A DNA stretch of 64,000 nucleotides. It comes from Plasmodium malariae. Taxonomy: Eukaryota; Apicomplexa; Aconoidasida; Haemosporida; Plasmodiidae. Made by a program: the position numbers and the translations under genes. Numbering within the stretch: position 1 is the first letter of the stretch; the number at the start of each line of letters is the position of its first letter. The notes below the pieces were generated by a model. That model was not told where the DNA came from. It did no database searches and was given only the letters and a program-made list of their open reading frames with translations. Positions 23,657 to 35,300 of the stretch are shown here, piece by piece. The stretch is taken from positions 873,501 to 937,500 of the forward strand of contig NC_041786.1 in the NCBI RefSeq assembly GCF_900090045.1, in the 5' to 3' direction.

Positions 23657-25590
23657 TGTATGTATATATATGAACAAATATATCTGCATATGCATAAATA
23701 TGTACAAATATATATATATATATATGTATATTTTTTTTTTCAAATGAACATTACTGTTGTATAGATATAAATATCACGAAAAACTTGTTGTTGTTATTAT
23801 TCACTCGAAAGTTTTGAACTTTTATAAATTCATTTTTACATGTACACGTGACATGTGTTACCATGTTCTTCTTTTTTTATTTTTTAATTTAACATGCATC
23901 TGCTTAAGTCTGCTTCTCACGAATATTTCTCATTTCAGTTCATAAAGTTGTATATGTATTTGTATATATATACAATTTTCGATCATAAGCCAATTTTTTA
24001 CTACGCTTTTAATTTAACATATTACAACCAAACTATTTTTTCGTTATATTATTTTTTATCAAAAATATTTGGGCTTTTTTTTTTTTTTTTTTTTTTTTCA
24101 TAATAAAAAAATTTTACACATTTTTATATTTAATCAATATATTTAAACATCTATAATTATTGTGTGTTTAACAATTTTTCCCTTTATCTTCTTCATATAT
24201 TTTTTTTTTTTTTTATTATTGCCACTTTAAGTTTCTTTGGTTTACATAAATTTTAAGAAAAACGCTTTTTATATTGCTTGTCTTTAATTGTCTTTACTGT
24301 CTTTATTACTGTCTTTGAAGCTTTTTTGTTTCCCTGTTTCGTTGTTTTTTTTCTTTTACTTTATTTTTTCGTTTGCCCTTTAAAACGTTACGAAGAATAA
24401 TAAATTGAATATTTCAACTTATTATAGTTTTTAAATGTAAAATATACCCCTGAAATTGGATAAGATCCTGAACCAAACAAAAATAATTTTTATTTTTGCA
24501 GATTAATTCAATTCCCACCTTTTCCCGTAAAATACATACACGTATACGCAAATATATACGTAAATATATAAGCAAATATATACGCAAAAATATACACACA
24601 CATATACATACACCCCATACATATACAGTCATTCATATACATGTATATACATATACACCTACATATGGGTGCATATGCATATATATTTATAACCCCTTCT
24701 ACAACATGTAAACACCTTTTTTTCTCTTGTTCTTTTTTCGTAATGTTCAAACATGTTCCGAGTATAATAAGCTTTTCATTAAAAAATATACGTGAATATA
24801 CATAGACATGTTATACATTTACGTGCACATATATATTTTTACACTTAATTTTAGTCTGTTCTCTGAACAATACACATTCGATTAAATTGCCATTTCATCT
24901 GTCTACTATGCAGTCTGTCTGTTATTCTTGTATGTATATCTCTTTGCATGCTTGTTTTTCATTTTTTTTTTTTTTTTTTTTAATAAAATAATTCCTTACG
25001 CATCAACAGTACATGTCTTACTAATTGCACACAAACTTTTTCACTCCAACGTGTTGTTATTGTAACATAATTTGTAAATTTTTTTAATCCTTTCGCTCAT
25101 GGATATAGGTGTATACATATATACCTACACATATATATGCACATTCCATATATATATATGTAACATATATGCACACACATATATATGCACATTCCATATA
25201 TATATATATGTACCATATATGCATAAACATATATATATATACATGTTAAATAAGACAAAAAAAAAAAAAAAACTTCACAAAAATATAGCCACTACATGCA
25301 TTTTAATAAACCCCATGAACTTACATTAAAAATACACATTTATTCCGTTTCGTGTACATAAAAATATACAAGGTTGTAACGACGGCATTATATGGGATGG
25401 ATGCACATATACATATGCATATAAACATACATACACATATGCATATACGTGTACATACATATAAGCACATTAATGTGCATGCAAAAAAGTAGAGTAAAAT
25501 AACAGTTTTTCATTTATTTTTCCCTCTCATTCTTTTCTTTCATTTTTCACTCTCATTTTTTTCTTTCATTTTTTTGTAAATATAGAAGCT
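22130..25590. other. TRAP upstream spacer, about 3.5 kb
   Basis: TA microsatellites (for example 23590-23730), A/T runs, and a palindrome TCCCTAATaATTAGGGA at 22401-22417. No gene is supported; the frames at 23363-23764 and 24414-24750 are microsatellite shadows. The last 200 bases before TRAP are TC-rich and include the AP2-type site listed next. Confidence 0.65.
25476..25483 (+). promoter_or_regulatory. TGCATGCA element upstream of TRAP
   Basis: An exact TGCATGCA lies 108 bases before the TRAP start codon. The core (T/C)GCATG is the reported binding motif of the sporozoite regulator AP2-Sp, and TRAP is a sporozoite gene, so a role is plausible. The octamer also occurs at 16749 and 60180, so chance occurrence cannot be excluded. 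Confidence 0.45.
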
Positions 25591-27483
25591 ATGAAGTTGT
25601 TCGAGAATAAATGTTATTTAGTTGTTGTGCTTATTCTATACATTAGTACATTGTTGAATGGTAATGGTTCCATTGTGGATGAAGTAAAATACAGTGAACA
25701 AGTATGTAATGAACAGGTGGATTTATACTTATTAGTAGATGGATCGGGAAGTATAGGAGAAGAAAACTGGAAATCTAAGATAATGCCAATGCTCTTTGGT
25801 ATGATAAAAAATTTAAATATTTCAAAAGATGCCATTAATCTCTCTGTGAATCTTTTTGGTAACACTTCTAAAGAACTTATTAGATTAGGTAGTAGTGAAT
25901 CTATTAATAGATTAAAGGCATTAAATGTACTAGCTCAGTTTAAAAGATATCGCCCCAGTGGAACTACTAACATGTCCGCTGCCTTAACAGATGTGCTTTT
26001 ACATCTTAAGGATAGAGTTAATAGAAGTGAGGCTGTACAACTAGTTGTAATTATAACTGATGGAGTTCCAAATTACAAATTTCGTGTTGTAAATTTAGTA
26101 GGGGACTTAAGAAAAAAAAATGTCAAGTTTGCAATCGTTGGTGTTGGTAATGGTATTGATAATGAATTCAATAAACTGTTAGCTGGTTGTCCTCCAAGAG
26201 TACGTGAATGTAATTTATATGCACAAGCTTCTTGGAGTAATGCAGTAAACATTATGAAACCTTTTCTACAAAAAATATGTAATGAGGTAGAAAAAACTGC
26301 GCAATGTGGCCCATGGGGAGAATGGTCCTCTTGTTCTGTTACTTGTGGAAAGGGAACCAAACATAGATCAAGGGATATATTACATGCAGGATGTACAAGT
26401 GAAATGACTGAATCATGTGATAATGGTGATTGTCCTGTTGTACCTCCAGTCGCACCTGTTCTCCCTCCAAATATACGAGATATTAATAGACCAGGTGGAA
26501 ACGATGATGATGATCATCATCCAAATTTTAGGAAGGGTTTAGATGTCCCAGAAGAAGATGAAGTTGCTCCACCAGAGGATAGACCAGAGGATAGACCAGA
26601 GGATAGACCAGAGGATAGACCAGAGGATAGACCAGAGAATAGACCAGAGGATAGACCAGAGAATAGTCCAGAGGATAGACCAGAGAATAGTCCAGAGGAT
26701 AGACCAGAGGATAGACCACCACGTCGAGGTGATGTATTCGATGTAAATCCTGATGAACCAAATTCAGAAAGTAAAGATAAACTTTTACCTAGTGATAAAG
26801 AAGATGAAGAAAACAAGAATAATTCTAATTTACCAGAAGGACTGGAGGAACGACCTCAAGAGGGAGAATCCTTACCAGTTGAACCAGAAGGTAACGAAAA
26901 TGTAGAAGATAATTTCCCACAAGCTCCAAATGATTTACCAGGAAAACAAAGACAACCAGATATTCTCAATCCAGATGGAGGCCCAAATTTTGGAAATAAT
27001 GAACATCCAGGTTCCCCTTCTAATAATGATTATTCTGGAAAAGCTTATACCCATATCCCCAGTCCAATAGGTAATGAAAAAAATAGAAGTAACTATAATC
27101 ATAATTATTCAAAGAGTCCAAATAATAATGGTCCAGAAGATCGAGTTGCAAGACCACATAAAGTAGACACTAATACAGAGTCACCTAGGGATTCTTATAA
27201 TGCCAATCCTGAATATGATGAAACACGTGAAAGTCCAAATTATGAACAAAGAGAAGATAATGGAAAACGGAGCTCAAATAATAATTATAAAATTGCTGGA
27301 GGTATTATTGGAGGTTTAGCTTTAATAGGATGTGCTGGATTTGCTTACAACTTTATTTCCCATGGTGCTGCATCTGGATTAACACCTGAAAATACACCTT
27401 TCGATGATGCAGTTCCAGAGGAAGATAAGGATCTTACTGAGAATGACCAATTCAAACTACCAGAAGATAACGACTGGAATTAA
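25591..27483 (+). CDS. TRAP: Thrombospondin-related anonymous protein (TRAP/SSP2)
   Basis: A complete single-exon gene of 630 residues. The signal peptide is about residues 1-24. The von Willebrand A domain is about 45-230, with the MIDAS motif DGSGS at 50-54, RPSGTTNMS at 121-129 and ITDG at 155-158. The thrombospondin repeat is about 238-281, with WGEW at 242-245 (tryptophans usually C-mannosylated) and CSVTCG at 248-253 (usually O-fucosylated). A Pro/Asp/Glu-rich region follows, with PEDR repeats from about 328 to 376. The transmembrane helix is about 568-590, starting AGGIIGG, the type of site cut by rhomboid protease. The cytosolic tail of about 40 acidic residues ends DNDWN with the subterminal Trp needed for coupling to the actin motor through aldolase-type adaptors. 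TRAP carries sporozoite gliding and hepatocyte entry. All key residues are present and the length is typical. Confidence 0.98.
   Translation: MKLFENKCYLVVVLILYISTLLNGNGSIVDEVKYSEQVCNEQVDLYLLVDGSGSIGEENWKSKIMPMLFGMIKNLNISKDAINLSVNLFGNTSKELIRLGSSESINRLKALNVLAQFKRYRPSGTTNMSAALTDVLLHLKDRVNRSEAVQLVVIITDGVPNYKFRVVNLVGDLRKKNVKFAIVGVGNGIDNEFNKLLAGCPPRVRECNLYAQASWSNAVNIMKPFLQKICNEVEKTAQCGPWGEWSSCSVTCGKGTKHRSRDILHAGCTSEMTESCDNGDCPVVPPVAPVLPPNIRDINRPGGNDDDDHHPNFRKGLDVPEEDEVAPPEDRPEDRPEDRPEDRPEDRPENRPEDRPENSPEDRPENSPEDRPEDRPPRRGDVFDVNPDEPNSESKDKLLPSDKEDEENKNNSNLPEGLEERPQEGESLPVEPEGNENVEDNFPQAPNDLPGKQRQPDILNPDGGPNFGNNEHPGSPSNNDYSGKAYTHIPSPIGNEKNRSNYNHNYSKSPNNNGPEDRVARPHKVDTNTESPRDSYNANPEYDETRESPNYEQREDNGKRSSNNNYKIAGGIIGGLALIGCAGFAYNFISHGAASGLTPENTPFDDAVPEEDKDLTENDQFKLPEDNDWN
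26573..26722 (+). repeat. 12-bp coding repeat (PEDR/PENR/PENS)
   Basis: Twelve or so units of gaggatagacca encode Pro-Glu-Asp-Arg, with PENR and PENS variants, between the thrombospondin repeat and the acidic region of TRAP. Copy number is likely to vary between isolates. Confidence 0.95.
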
Positions 27484-27877
27484 TTGAAGCCAGTACTCAG
27501 TACTGTAATGTATGTATGCAAATAAGAACCTCCTCGGAAAGGGAAAAACAGTCGCACGGGCACGAACAAGTGCGCATGTGAAAATATATGTCCCAACATG
27601 TGCGCTCTACTTACATTTATAAGTACATGCATCCGTATGTGCATTCCCGCATACATATACATACATATGTATGTATGTGCGGGTACATATTTATGCGATG
27701 TGGGCACATTCGCATGTAGACATAACAAAATACGGAATATTTATTCCCCTCGATAATACAATATCGTAAAACACTGTTCTTGCTAGTTGAATTGTTCCTG
27801 TATTTTTTTATTTAATCCTCCCTTTATTTGTTTATTCCCTTATTACTCTATTCCTTTATTCGTTTATCCCTTTTATA

Positions 27878-27911
<34 letters not shown>

Positions 27912-28620
27912 CTTTTTTTTTTGTCCATTCATTTTAGCTTTCATTTATGCTTTTATTATTTTTAATTAAATTTCACTAATATCCTGTGTTATAATTTTGC
28001 CATCATTTGTGATTAACTATATTTTTAGTAGAATAACAAGAACTTATAAACAAGTAAAATTAAATATTATTTACCCATCATTTTTTTAATCCTCAAAAGA
28101 TAAGGTAGATAGATGTGATTTTTCATAATTGCACATGCTAGCACACAATAATGAAAAAATTGTTTGTTGTGGTAATTAAGGGGTTTTCATATAAGGGTTC
28201 CTTGTGAATTTGCTTATACATATAGATACAGATACATAAGGATATACTTGTGAATTTGCTTATACATATAGATACAGATACATAAGGATATACTTGTGAA
28301 TTTGCTTATACATATAGATACAGATACATAAGGATATACTTGTGAATTTGCTTATACATATAGATACAGATACATAAGGATATACTTGTGAATTTACAGA
28401 TAAATAGAGATACATATACAATGTGGATATACTTGTGAATTTACTGATAAATATACATGCATATATATATACTTGTGAATTTACTTACACGTATTTACAC
28501 ACGTGCATATATCTATGCATGGTAGTAAATCGAATTTCCAAGCAGTACATAAACTCAGCGGGCAATGAAACTAAGGCATCGCTCCGCTCTTAAACACATT
28601 TTACAATTGTAAACGCATAG

Positions 28621-28681
<61 letters not shown>

Positions 28682-29012
28682 TATAAAGCATAAAGGGTAT
28701 GAAAAGATTAAAAAGGGGAGTAATCAAAATAAATGATACTTTAAAAAAAGGATGATTCGAAAAAAAAAAAAAAAAAAAAAAAAAACTCATCAACAAAGTT
28801 AACAATGTCAACAACACGCATAAACTATATTCAATTCATCCGTATCAGGTGGGAAATCCAATTAAATTTCACGGGTCCTTGTTTTCTTAAAATCAATTGT
28901 ACATAAAAGTGACGAATGTACAATATGACAAGAATCTTCTGAGTTTGTCCGAATGGGGAAAAAGTTTTACATGGTAATAAAATCCGCAAAATGCGCATAA
29001 CGTTTTATATAT
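27484..29012. other. Convergent spacer after TRAP, about 1.5 kb
   Basis: Between the 3' ends of TRAP and the GPATCH1-like gene. It contains a 46-bp tandem repeat (listed next), an A tract with an AAT microsatellite at 28621-28680 and a second A tract at 28761. No gene. Confidence 0.7.
28201..28470. repeat. 46-bp tandem repeat
   Basis: Four near-perfect units of 46 bases (from 28201, 28247, 28293 and 28339), each starting cttgtgaatttgcttatac, then two or three shortened, divergent copies. The unit is long for this window, whose other repeats are mostly 12-24 bp. Confidence 0.9.
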
Positions 29013-30995
29013 TTAAGACGAAAAAATAGATTCAAAAATGAACTGCGGAATGTTCAGGAAACTGTCACATAAGGTTGGAGTGCTATCCTTTTCCAAATTT
29101 GCATTACCCTTATACACATTTGAAATATTTAATTTGTCATAAACACATTTAGAAAATTCATAATTATAAATTTGAAAATTCGTATTTAAGTCTTCATTTA
29201 TTATCTGATCTGTGTAAAAATCTAGATAAAATATTTTAAATTTGTTCATTAGTTCAGTGAATTCTTCACGCTCCTTACTGCTAAAAATGTTTTTTACTCT
29301 TATTTTATTTTCCTTCATTTTGCAAAAAAAACAAAATCTATTTTTTTTTTTTAAATCGTTATTAAAATTTATTCTATTCTTTAAAACATAAATTTCATTT
29401 TTGCAATTTTCATCTCCTATCTCGCTATTGTTGGCTTGTACCCAGTTTTTCTTCGGGACGTACAAATTTATTAACTCATTTTTGCTCAAAACATCTTCGT
29501 TATTTATTCTTATTAACTTGGAGTATCGTATATATAAATCCTTTAACTCTTCCACGTTTCGATAACTCTCACCTCCATTTTTTCTATCTTTCTTTTTCGA
29601 ACAAAAAAAAAAATGGTACAATTTGTAACAAATGTGCATTTCGTTCGCGTGCAAAAAGGACGGATCACACATGACGAACGGGAAAGCACGGGTAATCTGC
29701 ATGCTCCTTCGGCTACTATCACCACTACTGCTACGACTATGAACACCGCTTCCCCCTCTCCCTCCCCCTTCTTCAACTTCCGAGGTGCATTCATCATATA
29801 ATTTCTTATGCTGCCAACTCGCATAAACATTCTCTACAGAGCTGTCCGAGTAACTATCGTCCGGAACATGACTGAACATTTTCTTATCTCCTCTATCCGC
29901 AGAAAAAAAGGAGCCTTTTCCAGATATACTCCCCATTTCTATATTACGATGACCTCCTGTGTTTTTCGAAAAATCATTACAGAGTGAACTTACTTCTTTT
30001 TTTTTTTTCTGATATATACTATTTACATTATTTTGAAAGAAAGCTCCCTCAAAATTATTTTTTGGTACATATAACTCCTTAATTCGTTTTTCGAATTCTC
30101 TCTGCTCTTTCATTTTAATTAAAATAATGTGGTTCTTATAGGATAAAATATTTATGTATTCATTTTCATTCCGTTCATTATTATCATTATTATCATTTCC
30201 AATATTCTTTCTGATCTCTTCAAAAATATCGGGCAATTTTGGGCCTATTTCCTTGCGTGCATTTTGTGCCTTTTGCACCACTTTTATATTTCCACCTTTA
30301 GTATTTTCTTTTTTTCTCAACTCCTGTCCATTTTCATTCGTCTTGCTTAATTTATCATTACAATACCTTACTGATGGTAAACTTCCTTTATTTTCAATAT
30401 CTTCTTCTTTATTTTTGTAAATATACCTTGGTGGAATATCATACTTCTCACGAGGTGTAGCAGCCGACGATAAATCAGGTAAATGTTGGGATAAATTTTT
30501 TTCCTCACTTCTCCAAGAACTTTCTTTCTTATTATTATTCTTTATTTTAAGATCAACTCCAATTGGTATACCATCAATATAATTGTTATTTCTCAGTAAT
30601 GTATATGAAATACTTTCATTAAAAAAGGTAAAGCTAATGTTATCTGTAAAATTTTTGTCATCTGCAAAATTCTCATTGGTCACTATGTCTTCATATATAT
30701 TATCTTCATCATCTATATAATCATATATGCTCTTTTTAACTACTTTCTTACTTTTGTATATACTTGATACGTAATTACACGGTTTGAATTCTTCCTCTTT
30801 ATTACCACTTTTCTTGCTTCTTTTTCCTTTTCTCTTTTTATCCGATGCAACTAAATTTTTGTAAAAAACATAAAAATCGTATTCATCAAAATGTTTTCTC
30901 TTTTTACTAAACTCTTTTCTTATTTCAGACACATCCAGATTTGTAATTCTTGTTCCTAGAAAGTCGGACATCTTTTTTTTTTCCTCATCAATCAT
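29013..30995 (-). CDS. GPATCH1-like protein with a degenerate G-patch
   Basis: A 660-residue single-exon frame. Several blocks follow human GPATCH1 order. FKPCNYVSS (70-78) matches the family's conserved TFVSS block, and YDYIDDED (91-98) matches its DFMDEED. The next segment, SISYTLLRNNNYIDGIPIGVDLK (about 128-150), lies where the G-patch should be (LLRKMGW..G.GVG), but most glycines are missing. GPKLPDIF follows near 255, and the C-terminus ends with IFESIFSS, like the family's DLF..IFASS. GPATCH1 binds DEAH helicases in the spliceosome; that is family knowledge. The long central Ser/Gly/Asp/Asn-rich inserts are typical of Plasmodium. If the G-patch has lost its glycines, helicase contact is in doubt. 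An alternative start at Met9 is possible. It converges with TRAP and diverges from the COG3-like gene. Confidence 0.6.
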   Translation of the reverse strand: MIDEEKKKMSDFLGTRITNLDVSEIRKEFSKKRKHFDEYDFYVFYKNLVASDKKRKGKRSKKSGNKEEEFKPCNYVSSIYKSKKVVKKSIYDYIDDEDNIYEDIVTNENFADDKNFTDNISFTFFNESISYTLLRNNNYIDGIPIGVDLKIKNNNKKESSWRSEEKNLSQHLPDLSSAATPREKYDIPPRYIYKNKEEDIENKGSLPSVRYCNDKLSKTNENGQELRKKENTKGGNIKVVQKAQNARKEIGPKLPDIFEEIRKNIGNDNNDNNERNENEYINILSYKNHIILIKMKEQREFEKRIKELYVPKNNFEGAFFQNNVNSIYQKKKKEVSSLCNDFSKNTGGHRNIEMGSISGKGSFFSADRGDKKMFSHVPDDSYSDSSVENVYASWQHKKLYDECTSEVEEGGGRGGSGVHSRSSSGDSSRRSMQITRAFPFVMCDPSFLHANEMHICYKLYHFFFCSKKKDRKNGGESYRNVEELKDLYIRYSKLIRINNEDVLSKNELINLYVPKKNWVQANNSEIGDENCKNEIYVLKNRINFNNDLKKKNRFCFFCKMKENKIRVKNIFSSKEREEFTELMNKFKIFYLDFYTDQIINEDLNTNFQIYNYEFSKCVYDKLNISNVYKGNANLEKDSTPTLCDSFLNIPQFIFESIFSS

Positions 30996-32355
30996 ATGCC
31001 AATGATTTATATATATTCACGATGCGGATAAATGAGGAAAAGGGGTAGAGGGGGTAGGGACATAATTTATGAGAGCGTTTTCATTAGCATATACCCTCAT
31101 GGCTAGCTATTACATAAATGCAAGGGATTGAAGTAATAAAGTAAAATGGTAAATGAGAAGAAATGAGAAAAGTAGAGAAGAAATATGAAGAAAGGAGTAT
31201 AAATGAGAAGAAAAGAAAAAGCGTACTGCTTATCTTTTAGCCCTTAAAAGCGTGTGAACTCACACCTTATTACTACCGAATAAGTGTTAAGGATATTTTT
31301 TTAAAATAAAATAAAAATCTTAATTATAATCCATTTCGCGTAAGAGTTACGATATATTATAAATAAGAAATGGGGAAGTCCTCACTATTAGATGCATACT
31401 TATCTGCAAAGAAGCAAATAAGGGGATAAAAATTTATCGTTTTTTGTGGTACTATTTTTGGCTTTATTTCTAAACATTTCGGCATTTTTCTTCACCATAT
31501 ATTTGGCACATACTACAGGTGGCACTCATTTTTATTTGGATACTTTGCTGATACTTTTTCTGCTTTTGTTGTACTTCACATTTTGTTTAAAAATTGTCAA
31601 ATGGTGTGAGATTCCCACTTTTTTTTATTTTTTTGTATGTTTTATATTTTTTTGTATGTTTTATATTTTTTTGTATGTTTTATATTTTTTTGTATGTTTT
31701 ATATTTTTTTGTATGTTTTATATTTTTTTGTATGTTTTATATTTTTTTGTATGTTTTTATATTTTTTTGTATTTTTTATATTTTTTTTTATTTTTTTATA
31801 TTTTTTACTATATTTTTATATTTTTTAGTATTTTTTTATATTTTTTTGTATTTTTTTTATTTTTTATTTTTATTTTTTTTTTTTTATTTTAATTTTTTTA
31901 TTTATTTTTTTTATTTTCATTTTTTATTTTCATTTTTTATTTTCATTTTTTGTTTTCATTTTTTATTTTCATTTCTATTCTTGTTATATATTATTATTTT
32001 TTTTTTTTCCCCGATTAAAGCACCCTAGAAGTACCTTGTTAAATTTGTATATAATTGTTTAAAATATTCTATGCATAGTTGAATATTTACGAATGTGCTT
32101 ATTTTATATTGACACTGTTATAATTACCTGGTAGTAATTAGTACCTTTTGGGCTTATAAGGAATATGTGTAGTTAAGATGCTGCGTGCTTGCCATTTCGT
32201 TGTTTGTGAGTAATATATGTAAATGTATGTATATATATATATATATATATAAGGGCATGTATGGGCTTGTGTGTACATGTGTATACATGTATGTTTGCGA
32301 CGCTATAAGCTAGAAGCTGAAAGGTTGAAGCTGACAGATAATAGCTCAAGGCAGA
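30996..32355. other. Divergent spacer, about 1.4 kb
   Basis: It separates the starts of the GPATCH1-like and COG3-like genes, so both promoters should be here. It contains a T-rich minisatellite at 31624-31990 and a TA microsatellite at 32228. The poly-Phe frames at 31446-32028 are repeat shadows. Confidence 0.7.
31624..31990. repeat. T-rich 19-bp minisatellite
   Basis: Units of ttttttgtatgttttatat in near-perfect tandem, then degenerating to poly-T with atatt interruptions and ttttcatttttta units. Confidence 0.9.
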
Positions 32356-35300
32356 ATGAAGGGGGGAGAGAACAAGGAAAATTTGTACTTTAAGCTATAT
32401 GAATATATAACCAAAATAGAAAATTTTTCGTGCGACAAAATCAACTTTGAAAGAGAAAAAAATAAAATAATATGTGCCAGAAGAAATCAAAAATTAAGTG
32501 AGAATGAAAAGGAAAAAAGTAAATGTGAACTACAAGAAGATGCAAATGCTATTTGTAACGGTAAAAGTAGAGCGTTTAAAGAAAATCAAAAAAAAGTAGT
32601 TAATCATACGAGTGGTTTTTATGATAATGAGAGTAGCGCCTATCCTTGTAACGTTCCAGAAGACATAGAATGTACATCTTATGAAGAGGTAAGTATGTCT
32701 TTCTCTTTTACGGATAGTGACGAAAGTAGTGAAGGAGAAGACGAAATATGGGATAATACAAATAACGATAAGCTTGGAAATGCAGTTATTAATTGTACTC
32801 AAGGTAAAGATGAGACAGTTGTATTCCCCGATATAAAATTAAATCCTAATAATAAAGAGGATGATGAGTTTTCATGTGACTCGCTTCTCAATTTTTCGTC
32901 TGATGAAAAGGATAAAAAGAAAAGTTATAATACATCAAATTATTATACACATAATATAACTTCTAAACATAGTGAGAGTAAAAATGACAAAATATATGAT
33001 AGTAGTAACCCTTGTGAAATACACGAAGGAGACGTAATAGACGTAAGTAATACTAGCAATAACAGAAGAGACAGTGATACATACACAGAAATAGAAAATT
33101 ATTATTTAATTTATAAAATGAATAGAAGAATGGAGGAGCACAAAAGTATAAATGAAATAAAAACTATAAAGAATAAAAGAATTTTACATTTATCAGAAAT
33201 ATTTAAAAAGATCGATACCATTTTAAGCTGTTATAAAGAAATAAAAAACGAGGTACATACATTAGTAAAGAATAAACAATTTATTTATAAAACGTTTTAT
33301 TCTATTTTTCTAAATTATTATTATAGGTATTCAGAAATTAAATTAATGAAAGTTAACAAAGGCAGAATTGAACGTTACCTTCAATATTATACCAACATAG
33401 AACAGTTTGAAATTATTATGAGCAATATAGAGAAAAACCAGTACGCATATTTCTTAGATATATATAATAACTCCTTTCTGAAGAACAGAACAACAAACAC
33501 AGATGAAGCGTGTGATAAGGGCAGAGGCGCGAAAACAAATGGGGGCAGCGACGACGGGAGGGACACAGAGGAATGTACGGAAGAAAGCGATTATACGGAC
33601 GATGAATTGGTAAGCGGTCATACTGACGATGAATTGGTAAGCGGTCATACGGACGATGAATTGGTAAGCGGTCATACTGACGATGAAGCGCTAAGTGGTC
33701 ATACGGACGATGAATTGGTAAGCGGTCATACTGACGATGAAGCGCTAAGTGGTTGTAGTGATGAAGAACTGGTAAGCGGTAATAGTGACAGTAACAAAAA
33801 GGTTGAGGAAAGAGGTACGAAGAAGGCAAGTGAAGAGGCATACAGTAACGATGATGAAAATGAATATTTGTTTAACAACATAGATGATGACGATAATAAA
33901 ATATTCTCAAACGGGGATGATCAGAAGCATTCAAAATATGTATCCACGGAAGGTGACTCTTACGTAATACCAAGAAGTCAATGTATGGATCAGAAATATG
34001 AAATGAATAAATGTATGAACGAAAAACGTATGAACGAAAAATGCTTGGACGAAAAATGCTTGGACGAAAAATGCATGGAAGAAAAATATATGGAAGAAAA
34101 ATATATGGAAGAAAAATATATGGAAGAAAAATATATGGAAGAAAAATGCATGGACGAAAAATATATGAGCAAAAAATGCATGGACGAAAAATATATGAGC
34201 AAAAAATGCATGGACGAAAAATATATGAATAGAAAAGGGTATGCTTATCGTAAATTATTAAAAAATCAATCAGGAAGAAGTAAAAATTTCTTGGGCAATT
34301 TTCCCCCACAATCTGATGAGTATAGGCAGGAAAAGTATGAAAGCATAAATAGAGGCAATGGATTAAAGAAAGAACTGTATCGAGGTTTACAAAAAAGAGG
34401 AGGGGGGAAAAATGGAAAAACACAAAAAAGGAAAACGAATGGGATGAGCAAACCAAATAGGTTGAATAAGATTTACAAGTTGAATGGAACGGACAAGCGG
34501 AGTGGACCCAAGAAGTTAGAAAAGTTGAAGGGAAAAAATGAAATTTACTATATGCTTCAGTTCTCAGAAAAAGCTATAAAATTTTTTAAAAAGAATGGCA
34601 CATATTTGAACGCCAAGTCCAAGCTGGCCAAATATCAATCCATTATTAAGAGAATTTTGAAGTGCGTTATAAATTTATTTAGGGATGTTTTAAACAATGC
34701 AGATTTGAATATTCCTTGTAGCAGTGACGTTTTTGATAGTAATAATTCTCTTCGCGATAGCACGTTTTGCGAAAAGAAGGCAATGATAGAGCTACCACAA
34801 GAAAGCTACAAAAAAGTAAAAAATAAAAATGAACATGAGGGTGAACACAGTTGTAAATACGAACATGAAGAGGGTAATAGGTACATTAGCGAAATCCACT
34901 CAGGAAGGGGTGGAGAACCTGCGTCTTGCGAAGTTAAAGGAGTATCGAACATAAACAAATCAAACGTAAGTATAAGTAAAATGGGTAAAGGGCACACCAT
35001 AACGAATGAATATAATATGGAAGGACATAACCTAGTAGTGGAACACTACCAAGCTGATAATGTCAAAACAAAAGATAGCGCAGTGAAAGAATGCAACTTG
35101 AATCTAATTCGAGGACAAAAGGATGGAGAAAACACAAACACCTTGCCATGTATCGACAATATCGTTACAAATGAAACTTTATTATTACTAACAGATGACG
35201 AAAACGAGATTAACAAAATATACAACAATATGAACATGATATATTTCAGTAAATATATAAACGAATTTGAATATTACAAAAAGTACAAAATAAAATGTGG

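Noticed and set aside
31446..32028. Phe/Leu-rich frames that look like membrane proteins
   Set aside because: They translate a T-rich minisatellite and T runs; residue content is set by the repeat.
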